From contig NZ_KI632512.1 in NCBI RefSeq assembly GCF_000504305.1, positions 1,982,250-2,046,249 of the forward strand: 64,000 bases of DNA, in the 5' to 3' direction. A program made the position numbers and the translations under genes. The stretch comes from Nitratidesulfovibrio termitidis HI1. Its GTDB lineage: Bacteria > Desulfobacterota > Desulfovibrionia > Desulfovibrionales > Desulfovibrionaceae. The notes under the pieces were generated by a model. The model made no database searches. It saw nothing but the letters and a program-made list of their open reading frames with translations, and was not told the DNA's origin. Shown in pieces: positions 8,901 through 18,424 of this stretch. Each line of letters begins with the position of its first letter. Position 1 is the stretch's first letter.

Positions 8901-10072
8901 ACCACACCACCTCGTGCAATACCGGTGCGCCCGGCTCCGTTGGTCCCGCCGGTTCCTCCGGCCCCTCCGGCGCAGCCCGCGCCACGGACACTGTCTCCGC
9001 GTCGGGGCTGACCCTGGCCATGCCCCGATGGCTGCGCCGCGTCGTCGATGCCTTCTGGCGCGGCGTGGATGCGCTGAACCCGCGCACCCGGCTGGCCATC
9101 GCGCTGTTTCTGGTGGTGGTGGCGCCCGCCGGGGTATTGCTGCACCACCTGGAATCGCAGGGCCGCGCCGTGCTGCCGGGGCTGCCCCGCGCACTGCCCG
9201 TGAGCATCTATGATGACGTGGTCCTTGCCGTGGCCCTGTACCTGGCCGGGGCGCTGGTGCTGTGCATCCCCATGGCCGGGTTGATCTGCCGCTTCGTGCT
9301 GCTGCGCGACATCCGCGAGATCAACGTCTTCTGCCTAGCCCTGCGCGAAGGACGCCAGCCGCGCCCGCTGGCGCTGCCCAACGAGCAGGAGGACGAGCAC
9401 GACCTGCTGCGCCTGAAACGCAACCTGGAATGGATGGCCCATCTGGTGGCCAGCCGCGAACGGCACCTGATGGCCCGTCTGGAGGCCACGGACAGCCGCG
9501 CCCGACACATGGAGGAACTGGCCGTGCGCGACGCGCTGACCGGCCTGTTCAACCGCCGCCATTTCGAACGCCGCCTGACGGAACTGGCCGGTGAAGCGCG
9601 GCTGCGCCCGCCCTTCCACCTGATGCTGGTGGACTGCGACCGCTTCAAGGCCGTCAACGACACCCACGGGCATGCGGCGGGCGACGAGCTGCTGCGCCTG
9701 CTGGGCGACGTCATCGCCGAGGCCGTGCGCGCGGGCACCGACACGCCCTGCCGCATCGGGGGCGACGAGTTCGGCATCCTGTTCGCCTGCCCGGACGAGA
9801 ATTCCGTGCGCGCCGTGGCCGAACGCATCCGTCACCGCTTCTCGCAGTGCCAGAACCACGGCTGCACCCTGAGCATCGGCATCGCCCGCTACCGCCAGCA
9901 GGGCGAAGGCCGCGCCGATGCCGCCTGCCAACTGGCCCCGGTGACCGACGCGGGCAACGCCGCCTGCGCTGGCCAGGGCGCGCCCCTGGCCGTGCAGGCC
10001 ATGGTGGCCCGCGCCGACGGCGCGGTGTACGCGGTGAAGCGGCGCGGCGGCGACGGCATCGCCGTGCGGTAG
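8897..10072 (+). CDS. membrane-anchored GGDEF diguanylate cyclase
   Basis: This 391-residue protein makes c-di-GMP. A Gly/Ser/Pro/Ala-rich N-terminus (GSVGPAGSSGPSG) is followed by two membrane segments (about 58-78 and 108-135), a linker with HAMP-like character, and a GGDEF domain from about 210. The active-site motif is intact (IGGDEF). The usual product-inhibition RxxD motif is not in register: Asp is at the right place but Arg is one residue too far. The start is fixed by the 4-base overlap with the HD-GYP gene. A low-complexity insertion sits near the C-terminus. The pair probably forms a synthesis/degradation switch. Confidence 0.9.
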   Translation: MNHTTSCNTGAPGSVGPAGSSGPSGAARATDTVSASGLTLAMPRWLRRVVDAFWRGVDALNPRTRLAIALFLVVVAPAGVLLHHLESQGRAVLPGLPRALPVSIYDDVVLAVALYLAGALVLCIPMAGLICRFVLLRDIREINVFCLALREGRQPRPLALPNEQEDEHDLLRLKRNLEWMAHLVASRERHLMARLEATDSRARHMEELAVRDALTGLFNRRHFERRLTELAGEARLRPPFHLMLVDCDRFKAVNDTHGHAAGDELLRLLGDVIAEAVRAGTDTPCRIGGDEFGILFACPDENSVRAVAERIRHRFSQCQNHGCTLSIGIARYRQQGEGRADAACQLAPVTDAGNAACAGQGAPLAVQAMVARADGAVYAVKRRGGDGIAVR

Positions 10073-10121
10073 GAGGATATTCCTTCGTCCCCGGTACAGC
10101 GTTCCTCATCTCCAGACAACA

Positions 10122-10157
10122 ACACCCCCGCCGATGCCGCGCATCGACGGGGGTGTT
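10122..10157. terminator. bidirectional terminator between the GGDEF and RND genes
   Basis: A long inverted repeat lies between two converging genes, with arms starting AACACCCCCG and a CCGATGC/GCATCG inner part, and a 3-base loop. Its AACA/TGTT ends give short A and T runs on either strand, so it can end transcription from both sides. Confidence 0.75.
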
Positions 10158-10225
10158 CCGTCACTATCGTGTCCGTACAGGGCTGCGTTCGTTGCCCGCA
10201 GCGGCCGTGGCGCGACCCGCCGCCC

Positions 10226-13200
10226 CTAAGCCTGTTCCTGCGGCACGGCCCGTTCGTTGCCCAGCGCGCGGCCCATCTTGCGTTGCAGCCAGCGGCTCAG
10301 CTTGTCCAGGTACATGTAGTACACCGGGGTGATGTACAGGGTCAGCATCTGCGACACCATCAGGCCGCCCACCACGGCAAGGCCCAGCGGCCTGCGTTCT
10401 TCCGCACCCGCGCCGAAGCCCACGGCGATGGGCAGCGCGCCCATCAGCGCGGCCATGGTGGTCATCATGATGGGCCGGAAGCGCACGAGGCAGCCGTGGA
10501 AGATGGCGTCCGCCGGGGCGCGGCCCTCCACGCGCTCGGACTCGATGGCGAAGTCGATCATCATGATGGCGTTCTTCTTCACGATGCCGATCAGCATGAT
10601 GATGCCCACGAAGGCGTACAGGTTCAGGTCGTACCCGAAGAACATCAGCGTGAGCAGCGCGCCCATGCCCGCCGAGGGCAGGCCCGAAAGGATGGTCAGC
10701 GGGTGGATGAAGCTTTCGTACAGGATGCCCAGCACGATGTAGATCACGAACACCGCCAGGGCCAGCAGCACGGCCATGCCTTGCAGCGAATTCTGGAAGG
10801 CCTGTGCCGTGCCCTGGAACGAGCCCACCACGTCGGCGGGCAGCAGTGGCGCCGCCACCTGCTCGACCTGCGCCACCCCGTCGCCCAGGGCCACGCCGGG
10901 CCGCAGGTTGAAGGACACGGTGACCGAGGGCAACTGGCCGGAATGGTTCACCGAAAGCGGCCCCACCCCTTCGCTGAGGCTGGCCAGGGTGTCCAGCGGC
11001 ACCAGCATGCCGGAGTTGGCCCGCACGTACAGCAGCGGCAGCACGGAGGCATCACGCTGGTATTCGGGCAAGAGTTCCAGCAGCACCGCGTAGTCGTTGG
11101 TGGGCGCGTAGATGGTGGACACCTGCCGCGAACTGAAGCCCGACTGCAATGCCTCTTCGATACGCTGGGCCGACACGCCAAGGGCCGCCGCCTTGTCGCG
11201 GTGGATGGTCACGCGCACTTCGGGGTTCTTCAGTTGCAGGTCGCTGGTCACGTCCTGCAGGCCCGGCAGGGTGCGCATCCGTTCTTCAAGCAGCGGGGCC
11301 ACCCGGTACAGTTCTTCCGTATCCGGCCCCAGAATGGTGTACTGATACAGGCTCTTGGTGGTGCGCCCGCCGATGTTGATGGACGGCGGGTTGGACACGA
11401 AGGCCTGGATGCCGGGCAGGGTGTTCAGTTTCGGCCGCAGCCGCTGGATGACCTGTTCCGGCGTTTCCTTGCGCTGGTGGCGGTCCTTCAGCATGATCAC
11501 CAGCCGCCCGGCGTTGCCGCCAAGGTTCGGCCCGCCCGGCCCCACGATGGAGGTGAACGAAGCGATGGCCGGATCCGCCGCCAGCACGGCGTGCAGGGCG
11601 GTCTGGTTGCGCACCATGGCGTCGGACGAGATGGACTGGTCCGCCTCGGTGAAGCCGGCAAGCTGGCCGGTGTCGCCGCTGGGCAGAAACCCCTTGGGCA
11701 TGATCACGAACAGCCACACCGTCAGCCCCAGCACGCACAGGGACACCAGAAAGGTCATGAAATGGTGGCGCGTGGTGAAGCGCAGGCTGCGCTCGTAGAT
11801 GTGCAGCAGCCCGTCGAAGAACGCCTCCAGCGCGTTGTACACGCGGCCATGACGTTCCGCGCCGTGCGGCTTCAGGAAGCGGCTGCACAGCATGGGCGTG
11901 AGCGACAGCGAAACCACGCCCGAAAGACCGATGGCCACCATGATGACCACCGAGAATTCGCGAAACAGCCGCCCCACCACCCCGCCCATGAACAGCACGG
12001 GAATGAACACCGCCGCCAGCGAGATGGTCATGGAGATGATGGTGAAGCCGATCTCCTTCGAGCCGTCCAGGGCGGCCTGCATGACCGGCTTGCCCATTTC
12101 CTTGTGGCGCACGATGTTCTCGAGCATGACGATGGCGTCGTCCACCACGAAGCCCACGGCCAGCGTCAGCGCCATCAGCGACAGGTTGTCCAGGCTGTGC
12201 CCGAACACGTACATCAGGGCAAAGGTGCCCACCACCGACATGGGCAGGGCCAGGCTGGGAATGACCGTGGCCGACAGGCTGCGCAGGAACAGGAAGATCA
12301 CCAGCACCACCAGCACCACGGTGAGCACCAGGGTGAACTTCACGTCGTCCACCGATTCGCGGATGGTCTGCGAGCGGTCGTACATCACGTTCAGCTGCAC
12401 CGAGGCGGGCAACTGGCGCTCGAAGGCGGGCAGCAGATCCTTCACCGCGTTGACCACGGCCACGGTGTTGGTGCCCGGCTGGCGCTGCACGGCCAGCACC
12501 AGCCCGCGCGTGTCGTTGAACCAGGTGAACTGCTTGTCCTGCTCCACGCTGTCGATGACCCGGCCCACCTCGCCAAGGCGCACGGGTGAACCGTCGCGCC
12601 AGGTGACCACCATGGGCCTGTACGACGCGGCGTCGAACAACTGCCCGCTGGCCTGGATGTTGCGGGTGGTGTGGTCGCCCTGCAGGGTGCCGGTGGGCAG
12701 GTTGACGTTGGAATTGGCGATGGCCGAGGCCACCTCGTCCAGGCCGATGCCCCGCGTGGCCAGGGCACGCGGGTCCACCTGGGCGCGCACCGCGTACTTC
12801 TGCTGGCCATACACCTGCACCTGGGCCACCCCCGCCACCATGGAGATGCGCTGGGCCAGCATGGTGTCCGCGTATTCGTTCACCTGCGACAGGGGCAGGG
12901 TGGGCGAGGTGAGCGCAATGTACAGGATGGGCTGGTCGGCGGGGTTCACCTTGCGGAAGTAGGGCGGCGTGGTCATGTCGTCGGGCAGGCGGCGCGCCGC
13001 CTGCGAGATGGCCGACTGCACGTCCAGCGCCGCCGCGTCGATGTCGCGGTCGAGGGCGAACTGGATGGTGATGCGGGTGCGCCCCAGCGTGCTCGACGAG
13101 GTCATGGAGTCGATGCCCGCGATGGTGGCGAACTGCCGCTCCAGCGGGGTGGCCACGGCGCTGGCCATGGTTTCCGGGTCGGCCCCGGAAAGCTCGGCCG

Positions 13201-13342
13201 TCACCTGGATGGTGGGAAAGTCCACGTTGGGCAGGTCGCTTACCGGCAGGTTGCGGTAGCCCACCACCCCGAACAGGAACAGGGCCAGCATGACCAGACA
13301 GGTGGTCACCGGCCTGCGGATGAAGAACGCCGCGATGTTCAC
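10226..13342 (-). CDS. RND efflux pump, HAE1/MdtB-C-like inner-membrane transporter
   Basis: This 1038-residue RND-superfamily proton/drug antiporter is the pump of a tripartite efflux system. It starts with [18 protein letters not shown], the canonical RND N-terminal helix. It has the intramembrane GFVVDDAIVMLENI motif with the paired aspartates needed for proton transfer, and the second half repeats the fold. Length matches MdtB/MdtC. The GTG start at 13342 overlaps the stop of the fusion-protein gene (GTGA), so the much longer open frame upstream is not used. No outer-membrane TolC-like gene is in the operon, so an unlinked one would be required. Confidence 0.95.
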   Translation of the reverse strand: MNIAAFFIRRPVTTCLVMLALFLFGVVGYRNLPVSDLPNVDFPTIQVTAELSGADPETMASAVATPLERQFATIAGIDSMTSSSTLGRTRITIQFALDRDIDAAALDVQSAISQAARRLPDDMTTPPYFRKVNPADQPILYIALTSPTLPLSQVNEYADTMLAQRISMVAGVAQVQVYGQQKYAVRAQVDPRALATRGIGLDEVASAIANSNVNLPTGTLQGDHTTRNIQASGQLFDAASYRPMVVTWRDGSPVRLGEVGRVIDSVEQDKQFTWFNDTRGLVLAVQRQPGTNTVAVVNAVKDLLPAFERQLPASVQLNVMYDRSQTIRESVDDVKFTLVLTVVLVVLVIFLFLRSLSATVIPSLALPMSVVGTFALMYVFGHSLDNLSLMALTLAVGFVVDDAIVMLENIVRHKEMGKPVMQAALDGSKEIGFTIISMTISLAAVFIPVLFMGGVVGRLFREFSVVIMVAIGLSGVVSLSLTPMLCSRFLKPHGAERHGRVYNALEAFFDGLLHIYERSLRFTTRHHFMTFLVSLCVLGLTVWLFVIMPKGFLPSGDTGQLAGFTEADQSISSDAMVRNQTALHAVLAADPAIASFTSIVGPGGPNLGGNAGRLVIMLKDRHQRKETPEQVIQRLRPKLNTLPGIQAFVSNPPSINIGGRTTKSLYQYTILGPDTEELYRVAPLLEERMRTLPGLQDVTSDLQLKNPEVRVTIHRDKAAALGVSAQRIEEALQSGFSSRQVSTIYAPTNDYAVLLELLPEYQRDASVLPLLYVRANSGMLVPLDTLASLSEGVGPLSVNHSGQLPSVTVSFNLRPGVALGDGVAQVEQVAAPLLPADVVGSFQGTAQAFQNSLQGMAVLLALAVFVIYIVLGILYESFIHPLTILSGLPSAGMGALLTLMFFGYDLNLYAFVGIIMLIGIVKKNAIMMIDFAIESERVEGRAPADAIFHGCLVRFRPIMMTTMAALMGALPIAVGFGAGAEERRPLGLAVVGGLMVSQMLTLYITPVYYMYLDKLSRWLQRKMGRALGNERAVPQEQA

Positions 13343-14634
13343 TGGCGCGCCTCCGCCGGGGCCGCGCCCTTGCCCTTGTCGGGTTCGCCGGGCTTGTCGG
13401 CGGGCGCCGCACCGGCGGAGGCCCTTTCCTCCACCACCGCGCCGGGGGTCAGGCGCAGGTGGCCGTCCACCACCACCCGCTCGCCCGCGGCCACGCCGTC
13501 CTCGACGACGATCCTGCCCGCGTTGGTCATCCCGGTACGCACCTTGCGCAACTGCACGGCGTTGTCCTGCCCCACCACATAGGCGAACAGCCCCTGGCTG
13601 CCGGTCTGCACCGCCTGCGAGGGCACCACCACCACGCCCGGCAAGGCGCCCAGTTCCGCGTACACGTCCACGAACTGGCCGGGCCACAGTGCCCGCGCCT
13701 CGTTGGCAAAGGTGCCGCGCATGCGGATGGTGCCGGTGGCGGTGTTCACCGCATTGTCCACGAAGGTCACCGTGCCCCGCGCGGAACCGCCGTCACCCTT
13801 CGCGCTCTCGCCCTTGCCGCCTTCCGTGGGGCCGGGCACGCGGGCCTCCACGGGCACGCCGCCCGCCGCCATCTGCCTGCGCGCGACGGCCAGATGCATT
13901 TCCGGCAGGGCAAACCCCACGTAGATGGGCTCTATCTGGTCGATGACCACCAGCACCGTGTCTGCCCCGGCACGCACCATGTTGCCCAGGTCCACCCTGA
14001 CTTGCCCGGCGCGGCCCGACATGGGCGCGGTGATGGTGGTGTACGAAAGCTGCACCATTGCCGTTTCCACCGCGGCCTCGTCGGCGCGCACGGTGGCGCG
14101 CAGCGAATCGGCGGTGGAACGGTACTGCTCGTACTGGTCGCGGCTGACGTAGCCGTCGGCCACCAGCTTTTCGAAGCGGCGCACGTCCTCGTCGGCCTTG
14201 ACCAGCAGCACGCGGTCGCGCTGCAGCCTGGCCTGGGCCTCGTTCAGCGCCGCCTCCAGCGCGCGGCGGTCCAGGGTGAACAGCAGGTCGCCCTTGCGCA
14301 CGTCCTGCCCTTCCTTGAAGTGCACCCCCACTATCTGGCCGTCCACGCGCGACTTCACGGACACCGTGGCGTAGGGCTCCACGTTGCCCACGGTGCGCAC
14401 CACCACGGGCAGGTCGAGCTTTTCGGCCAGGGCCGTGGCCACCGGGACGGGACGCTTCTGGGACTTGGCCTTGGCGGCGTCGTCCCCGCCGGAACAGCCA
14501 GCCAGCAGGACCAAGAGCAACAGCGGGACAGCCAGCAAGGGCAGAAGCGCCGCAGCGCGCCGGGCAGGCGCAACGGAAGAAGGGACAGCGGGACAGGCCC
14601 CAAGCTGGGGCCGGAATTGGGCGTCGATGTTCAT
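13339..14634 (-). CDS. RND periplasmic membrane fusion lipoprotein (MdtA/AcrA-like)
   Basis: This 431-residue adaptor joins the RND pump to an outer-membrane channel. It has a lipoprotein signal (LLVLLAGC, lipidated Cys47), then lipoyl halves ([27 protein letters not shown]) flanking a coiled-coil hairpin (about 115-190), followed by beta-barrel and membrane-proximal domains. There is a Gly/Lys-rich insertion near residues 268-285 and a charged low-complexity tail. The gene overlaps both neighbours by four bases: the regulator upstream and the pump downstream. One transcript therefore probably makes all three. Confidence 0.94.
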   Translation of the reverse strand: MNIDAQFRPQLGACPAVPSSVAPARRAAALLPLLAVPLLLLVLLAGCSGGDDAAKAKSQKRPVPVATALAEKLDLPVVVRTVGNVEPYATVSVKSRVDGQIVGVHFKEGQDVRKGDLLFTLDRRALEAALNEAQARLQRDRVLLVKADEDVRRFEKLVADGYVSRDQYEQYRSTADSLRATVRADEAAVETAMVQLSYTTITAPMSGRAGQVRVDLGNMVRAGADTVLVVIDQIEPIYVGFALPEMHLAVARRQMAAGGVPVEARVPGPTEGGKGESAKGDGGSARGTVTFVDNAVNTATGTIRMRGTFANEARALWPGQFVDVYAELGALPGVVVVPSQAVQTGSQGLFAYVVGQDNAVQLRKVRTGMTNAGRIVVEDGVAAGERVVVDGHLRLTPGAVVEERASAGAAPADKPGEPDKGKGAAPAEARQ

Positions 14635-15677
14635 GCGGGGTTCCGTTGGCGGCTGGGAGTGGAGGGGGATGCGGCGCTCGACGTTGCGCCGTCGGTGCTG
14701 TCCGGGGAGTCGGGGTAGTCAGGGCAATCGGGGCAATCGGGGCAATCGGGTGATGCGGGGGGTACGGCATGCAGACGCTCGCGCAGGGCCGCGATGCCCG
14801 CCAGGGAAAAGGCGGTGATGTGTTCCTCCAGCTCGTCGAGGCTGGCGGCATCGTACGAAATTTCGGGGTACAGCAGTGGAATGATGTTCCGCGCGAAGTG
14901 GTGGTACAGGCTCTGCCCCACCACGCTCAGCGCGCACAGGGCCACGGCGCGGGTGCGGTCCGGCTCGTCCAGCAGTTCGCGCACCGTTTCGGCCAGATAG
15001 CCCGCCCGCGTGCCGATGACCTTGCCCACGATGTCGCCGATGACCCCGGTGGGGTCGGTCATCTCGCGGATGAGCAGACGGTTGTACCATTCCGGACGGC
15101 GCGCGCCGCGCGTGCGGTGCAACTGCGAATGGATGAAGGCGCGCAGCCGGGCTTCCGGCGTGGCGGCGCCGGACGGGCCGCAGGCCACTTCGCCGGGCAC
15201 GCGGTGCGGCATGCCGGACGGGGGCAACGGCGGTTCCGGAAAGGGTTGCAGCAGCACCGCGCGGTACAGGCCCTGCTTGTCGCCGAAATGGTACTTCACC
15301 AGGGCCACGTTGACGCCCGCGCGGCGGCATATCTCGCGCAGCGAGGCGCGGTGGAAGCCCAGTTCCGCAAAGGTTTCGCCCGCTGCGGCCATGATGCGCG
15401 CCCGGCTGTCCGGACTCTGGCTGTTCGGGCCACCGGCAGCAGGCGGGGCGACGGCGGGAACCGCATTGGCTGGCTCGTTCTGGAGAGGGGAGGATGCCGG
15501 CGCCTGTGCCGACGCCTGATCCTGCCCCCCGTCCGGCGCATGCTCTGGCACACGCTCCGGCACACGCTCTGGCGCATGCTCTGGCGCATGCTCCGGCGTG
15601 ATCACGCCCCGCGCGGTCGTGCGCGTTTCGCGTTCGGGAGGTGCAGCGGGCTGGCGGGCAGACAGGGCGTCGTGCAT
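14631..15677 (-). CDS. TetR-family repressor of the RND operon (CecR/DUF1956-like)
   Basis: This 348-residue TetR-type regulator has its helix-turn-helix (about residues 92-140) in [19 protein letters not shown] and [19 protein letters not shown]. The ligand domain (about 155-315), with [18 protein letters not shown], resembles the CecR/YbiH branch. Low-complexity tails are added at both ends: [13 protein letters not shown] repeats before the DNA-binding domain and [13 protein letters not shown] repeats at the C-terminus. The start at 15677 is the first Met giving a plausible protein; the exact start is uncertain because the N-terminus is not conserved. It is first in the operon, four bases overlapping the adaptor gene. 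The palindrome at 15822-15839 is its likely binding site. Confidence 0.9.
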   Translation of the reverse strand: MHDALSARQPAAPPERETRTTARGVITPEHAPEHAPERVPERVPEHAPDGGQDQASAQAPASSPLQNEPANAVPAVAPPAAGGPNSQSPDSRARIMAAAGETFAELGFHRASLREICRRAGVNVALVKYHFGDKQGLYRAVLLQPFPEPPLPPSGMPHRVPGEVACGPSGAATPEARLRAFIHSQLHRTRGARRPEWYNRLLIREMTDPTGVIGDIVGKVIGTRAGYLAETVRELLDEPDRTRAVALCALSVVGQSLYHHFARNIIPLLYPEISYDAASLDELEEHITAFSLAGIAALRERLHAVPPASPDCPDCPDCPDYPDSPDSTDGATSSAASPSTPSRQRNPA

Positions 15678-15821
15678 GAGGCATCCGGGCGGCGCGGCCA
15701 CAAACGGCCACGGCAAAAAGGAAGGGCGGCCCCCATCCGCAAGGCGGATGCCACAAGGCCATGCACGGCCCATCAATGCGGGCCGGACATCCCCGGTCTT
15801 TTCCGGAGGGCGTTCGGCCTA

Positions 15822-15839
15822 CTTAAACGAGTGTTTAAG
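15822..15839. promoter_or_regulatory. perfect palindromic operator upstream of the tetR-RND operon
   Basis: CTTAAAC-GAGT-GTTTAAG is a perfect 7+7 inverted repeat with a 4-base spacer, lying about 145 bases upstream of the regulator start. It is AT-rich in a GC-rich setting and of the size typical for TetR-family dimers, so autoregulation by the adjacent repressor is likely. Assignment is by position and symmetry only. Confidence 0.65.
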
Positions 15840-16338
15840 AAAGTCAATACCCTGTCAACACATTGTAATAAAAGCGCATCGAGGCTGCCCCCCATTCCTG
15901 TTCCACCATCTTGCCGCTTGTGCCCGTTCGCCACATGCTCCGTCGGGCGCGTTCATGGCGCGCTGTGCACGGGCAACGCCCCTCCGCGCCCTGCGCGCCG
16001 CCCGTGTCAACGGATGCGCTGCCGCGTTCGCCGCCACACCCTGCGATGGTTCCGCAGTGGGTCCGGGTCCCGAAACACCGCAGCGCCCCCCCCCAATCCC
16101 TCCGCACCGCCGCCAGGCTTTCCTGTCCGACCTTGCCGGGCGACATCCGGCAAGGCGGAGGATAATGGCCCAACGTCGCGCCCACTGCCGCGTGGCGCCC
16201 CTCGCGGTGCCTTTCCGTGCCCTGGGTATTGCTCCATGCTTGCGCAAATAAAAGCAATACTCATATATGAGACTTGCGCTAATTCCTACCTGCCAATTAG
16301 ACTGTGTGACCAACCACCTGTAGTATTTTACAATTCCC
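15840..16338. other. intergenic region between the RND and ech operons
   Basis: About 500 bases sit between two divergent operons. Open frames here read mainly as basic Arg/Pro-rich strings typical of non-coding high-GC DNA. The part from 16240 becomes AT-rich and leads into the probable ech promoter. No gene, RNA or repeat was recognised. Confidence 0.4.
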
Positions 16339-16369
16339 TTGACGTTTCCGTATTGGCGGGACATAGAAT
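16339..16369 (+). promoter_or_regulatory. possible ech operon promoter
   Basis: TTGACG at 16339-16344 is followed, 19 bases later, by TAGAAT (364-369), or 17 bases later by CATAGA. Spacing or -10 match is suboptimal either way, so this is a weak sigma-70 candidate about 110 bases upstream of echA. It sits in the only AT-rich stretch before the operon. Confidence 0.35.
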
Positions 16370-16390
16370 CCCTGCGGGAATCCAAGGGCC

Positions 16391-16445
16391 CATGCCTGTA
16401 GGGGCATGCAATCCGTGAGCGGCGACACTCACCCGGAGGTGTCGC
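16391..16445 (+). promoter_or_regulatory. two hairpins in the ech leader
   Basis: The leader holds CATGCC/GGCATG (16391-16396 with 16403-16408) and a perfect 7-bp stem GCGACAC/GTGTCGC (16422-16428 with 16439-16445), ending 32 bases before the echA start. They may stabilise or regulate the long operon mRNA. No known riboswitch class was recognised. Confidence 0.35.
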
Positions 16446-16477
16446 AGCTCTCCTTTGTCCTTTGTTACGAGGTGCGT

Positions 16478-18424
16478 ATGCTGGACACCCTTGTCTTTGG
16501 AAGCGTCGTGTTTCCACTCTTAGCTGCCCTGGCGGTCTATTTCGTCAGGGGCGACGCCGCGCGCAACATCATCGTCCCGGTATCGGTGGCGATAACCGCC
16601 GCGGCGGCGGTGGGACTGGCGAGCGCGGGCTCGTTCTCCTACTCGCCCCAAGCCATTCTTGGCATCAGCCTCAACGGCCTGATCACCGTTCTTGATTTCG
16701 CCCTGCTCGCGTTCATCTTCATCATCGCGCTGCGCATGGGCAACCTGCTTATCATGGGCCTGACGGTCCTGCAGGTGCTGGGTCTGGCCTACCTGGACTT
16801 CTTCCTGGCGGACCACGGCGCGCAGATTACCGGCTTCTATGCCGACAGCCTGTCGCTGACCATGGTGCTGATCATCTCCATCGTGGGGGGCCTGATCTGT
16901 TTTTACGGCCTTGGCTACATGAAGGAACACGAGGAGCACCTGCACCTCGCCAAGAGCCGCCAGCCGCGGTTCTTCTTTTTCATGCTGCTCTTCCTGGGCG
17001 CCATGAACGGCCTGGTGCTGGCCAACAACCTGTCGTGGATGTACTTCTTCTGGGAAGTGACCACCCTGTGCTCGTTCATGCTCATCGGGCATGACGGCAC
17101 CGACGAGGCCAAGACCAACGCCACCCGCGCCCTGTGGATGAACATGGCGGGCGGCGTCGCCTTCGTGGCGGCGCTCATGTTCCTGCAGAAGAGCATGGGC
17201 ACCCTTTCGGTGCAGGACATCCTGGCCAAGTCGACCGCGCCCGGCATGAAGACCGCGGCGCTGCTGCTGCCCATGGCCTTCCTGTGCTTCGCGGGCTTCA
17301 CCAAGGCCGCGCAGGTGCCCTTCCAGAGCTGGCTGTGCGGCGCCATGGTGGCTCCCACCCCGGTCTCCGCGCTGCTGCACTCGTCCACCATGGTCAAGGC
17401 GGGCGTGTACCTGGTCATCCGCATGGCCCCGGCCTATCAGGGCACCATGCTTTCCGCCGCCGTGGCCATCTTCGGCGCGTTCACCTTCATCGCCGCATCC
17501 GCCCTGGCCGTTGGCCAGAGCAACGGCAAGAAGGTGCTGGCCTACTCCACCATCGCCAACCTGGGCCTGATCATCGCCTGCGCGGGCATCAACACCTCGG
17601 CCGCCATCGCCGCCGCCGTGATGCTGATCATCTTCCACGCCATCTCCAAGGGCCTCTTGTTCCTGTGCGTGGGCGCCATCGAGCAGAAGATCGGCTCGCG
17701 CGACATCGAAGCCATGCGCGGCCTGTTCAAGGTGATGCCCCGCACCGCGGTGATCACCGTCATCGGCATCGTGACCATGATGCTGCCGCCCTTCGGCATG
17801 CTGCTGGCCAAGTGGATGGCCCTTGAATCCGCCGCCACCGCCACCGCCGCCATGCCTCCGCTGGTGATCATGCTGGCCCTCGGCAGCGCCCTGACGGTGC
17901 TGTTCTGGGCCCGCTGGGCCGGCGTGATGCTGGGTTCCACCATGCCGGGCGAAAACCCGCCCGCCGAACGTCAGCCCTTCTCGGTGCGCCTGCCGCTCCT
18001 GCTGCTGGCCGTCGGCGCCGTGGGCCTGTCGCTGCTGTCTCCCTTCGTCTACAGCATGCTGGTGGCCCCGGCCACAGCCCTGTATGCCAAGGCCACGGCC
18101 TACACCGTCACCATGGGCGTGTTCGAGAACAACGCCGGGGTGTTCGCGGTGTACCCGCTGTTCCTGCTGCTGGGCGTGGGCTTCATGTATGCACTGCGCG
18201 CCGCGAAGAAGGTTGGCCCCGAAGCGGCCAGCCTGCCCTACATGGGCGGTTCGCAGAAGGTTGTGGACGGCAAGATCGGCTTCAACGGCCCCATGAACGG
18301 GTTCGTGGAAACCGCCGCCGGCAACTACTACCTGGAAGCCCTGTTCGGTGAATCCAAACTCTCCAAGTCCATCAACGTGATCGCCATCGTACTGCTTGCG
18401 GTCATGCTCGGGGGGGTGCTGTAA
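16478..18424 (+). CDS. echA: Ech hydrogenase subunit EchA, NuoL-like ion-translocating subunit
   Basis: This 648-residue polytopic protein is homologous to complex I NuoL and Mrp antiporters. In Ech hydrogenase it is the large membrane subunit thought to move protons or sodium as ferredoxin oxidation drives H2 formation (or the reverse). The core includes MYFFWEVTTLCSFMLIGHD and the conserved Lys/His segment GFTKAAQVPFQSWL followed by MVAPTPVSALLHSSTMVKAGVYL, the antiporter signature. The start at 16478 follows GAGGTG; the longer frame upstream is leader. It overlaps echB by one base (TAATG). This is the first gene of a complete ech operon. Confidence 0.95.
   Translation: MLDTLVFGSVVFPLLAALAVYFVRGDAARNIIVPVSVAITAAAAVGLASAGSFSYSPQAILGISLNGLITVLDFALLAFIFIIALRMGNLLIMGLTVLQVLGLAYLDFFLADHGAQITGFYADSLSLTMVLIISIVGGLICFYGLGYMKEHEEHLHLAKSRQPRFFFFMLLFLGAMNGLVLANNLSWMYFFWEVTTLCSFMLIGHDGTDEAKTNATRALWMNMAGGVAFVAALMFLQKSMGTLSVQDILAKSTAPGMKTAALLLPMAFLCFAGFTKAAQVPFQSWLCGAMVAPTPVSALLHSSTMVKAGVYLVIRMAPAYQGTMLSAAVAIFGAFTFIAASALAVGQSNGKKVLAYSTIANLGLIIACAGINTSAAIAAAVMLIIFHAISKGLLFLCVGAIEQKIGSRDIEAMRGLFKVMPRTAVITVIGIVTMMLPPFGMLLAKWMALESAATATAAMPPLVIMLALGSALTVLFWARWAGVMLGSTMPGENPPAERQPFSVRLPLLLLAVGAVGLSLLSPFVYSMLVAPATALYAKATAYTVTMGVFENNAGVFAVYPLFLLLGVGFMYALRAAKKVGPEAASLPYMGGSQKVVDGKIGFNGPMNGFVETAAGNYYLEALFGESKLSKSINVIAIVLLAVMLGGVL

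Noticed and set aside
10169-12589. 800-codon open frame on the plus strand
   Set aside because: Antisense to the RND pump; His/Gln/Gly/Arg-rich composition typical of shadow frames in high-GC DNA.
13343-13687. 115-codon N-terminal extension of the RND pump frame
   Set aside because: It overlaps the adaptor gene in another frame and reads as Arg/Gly-rich shadow; the canonical RND N-terminus begins at the GTG at 13342.
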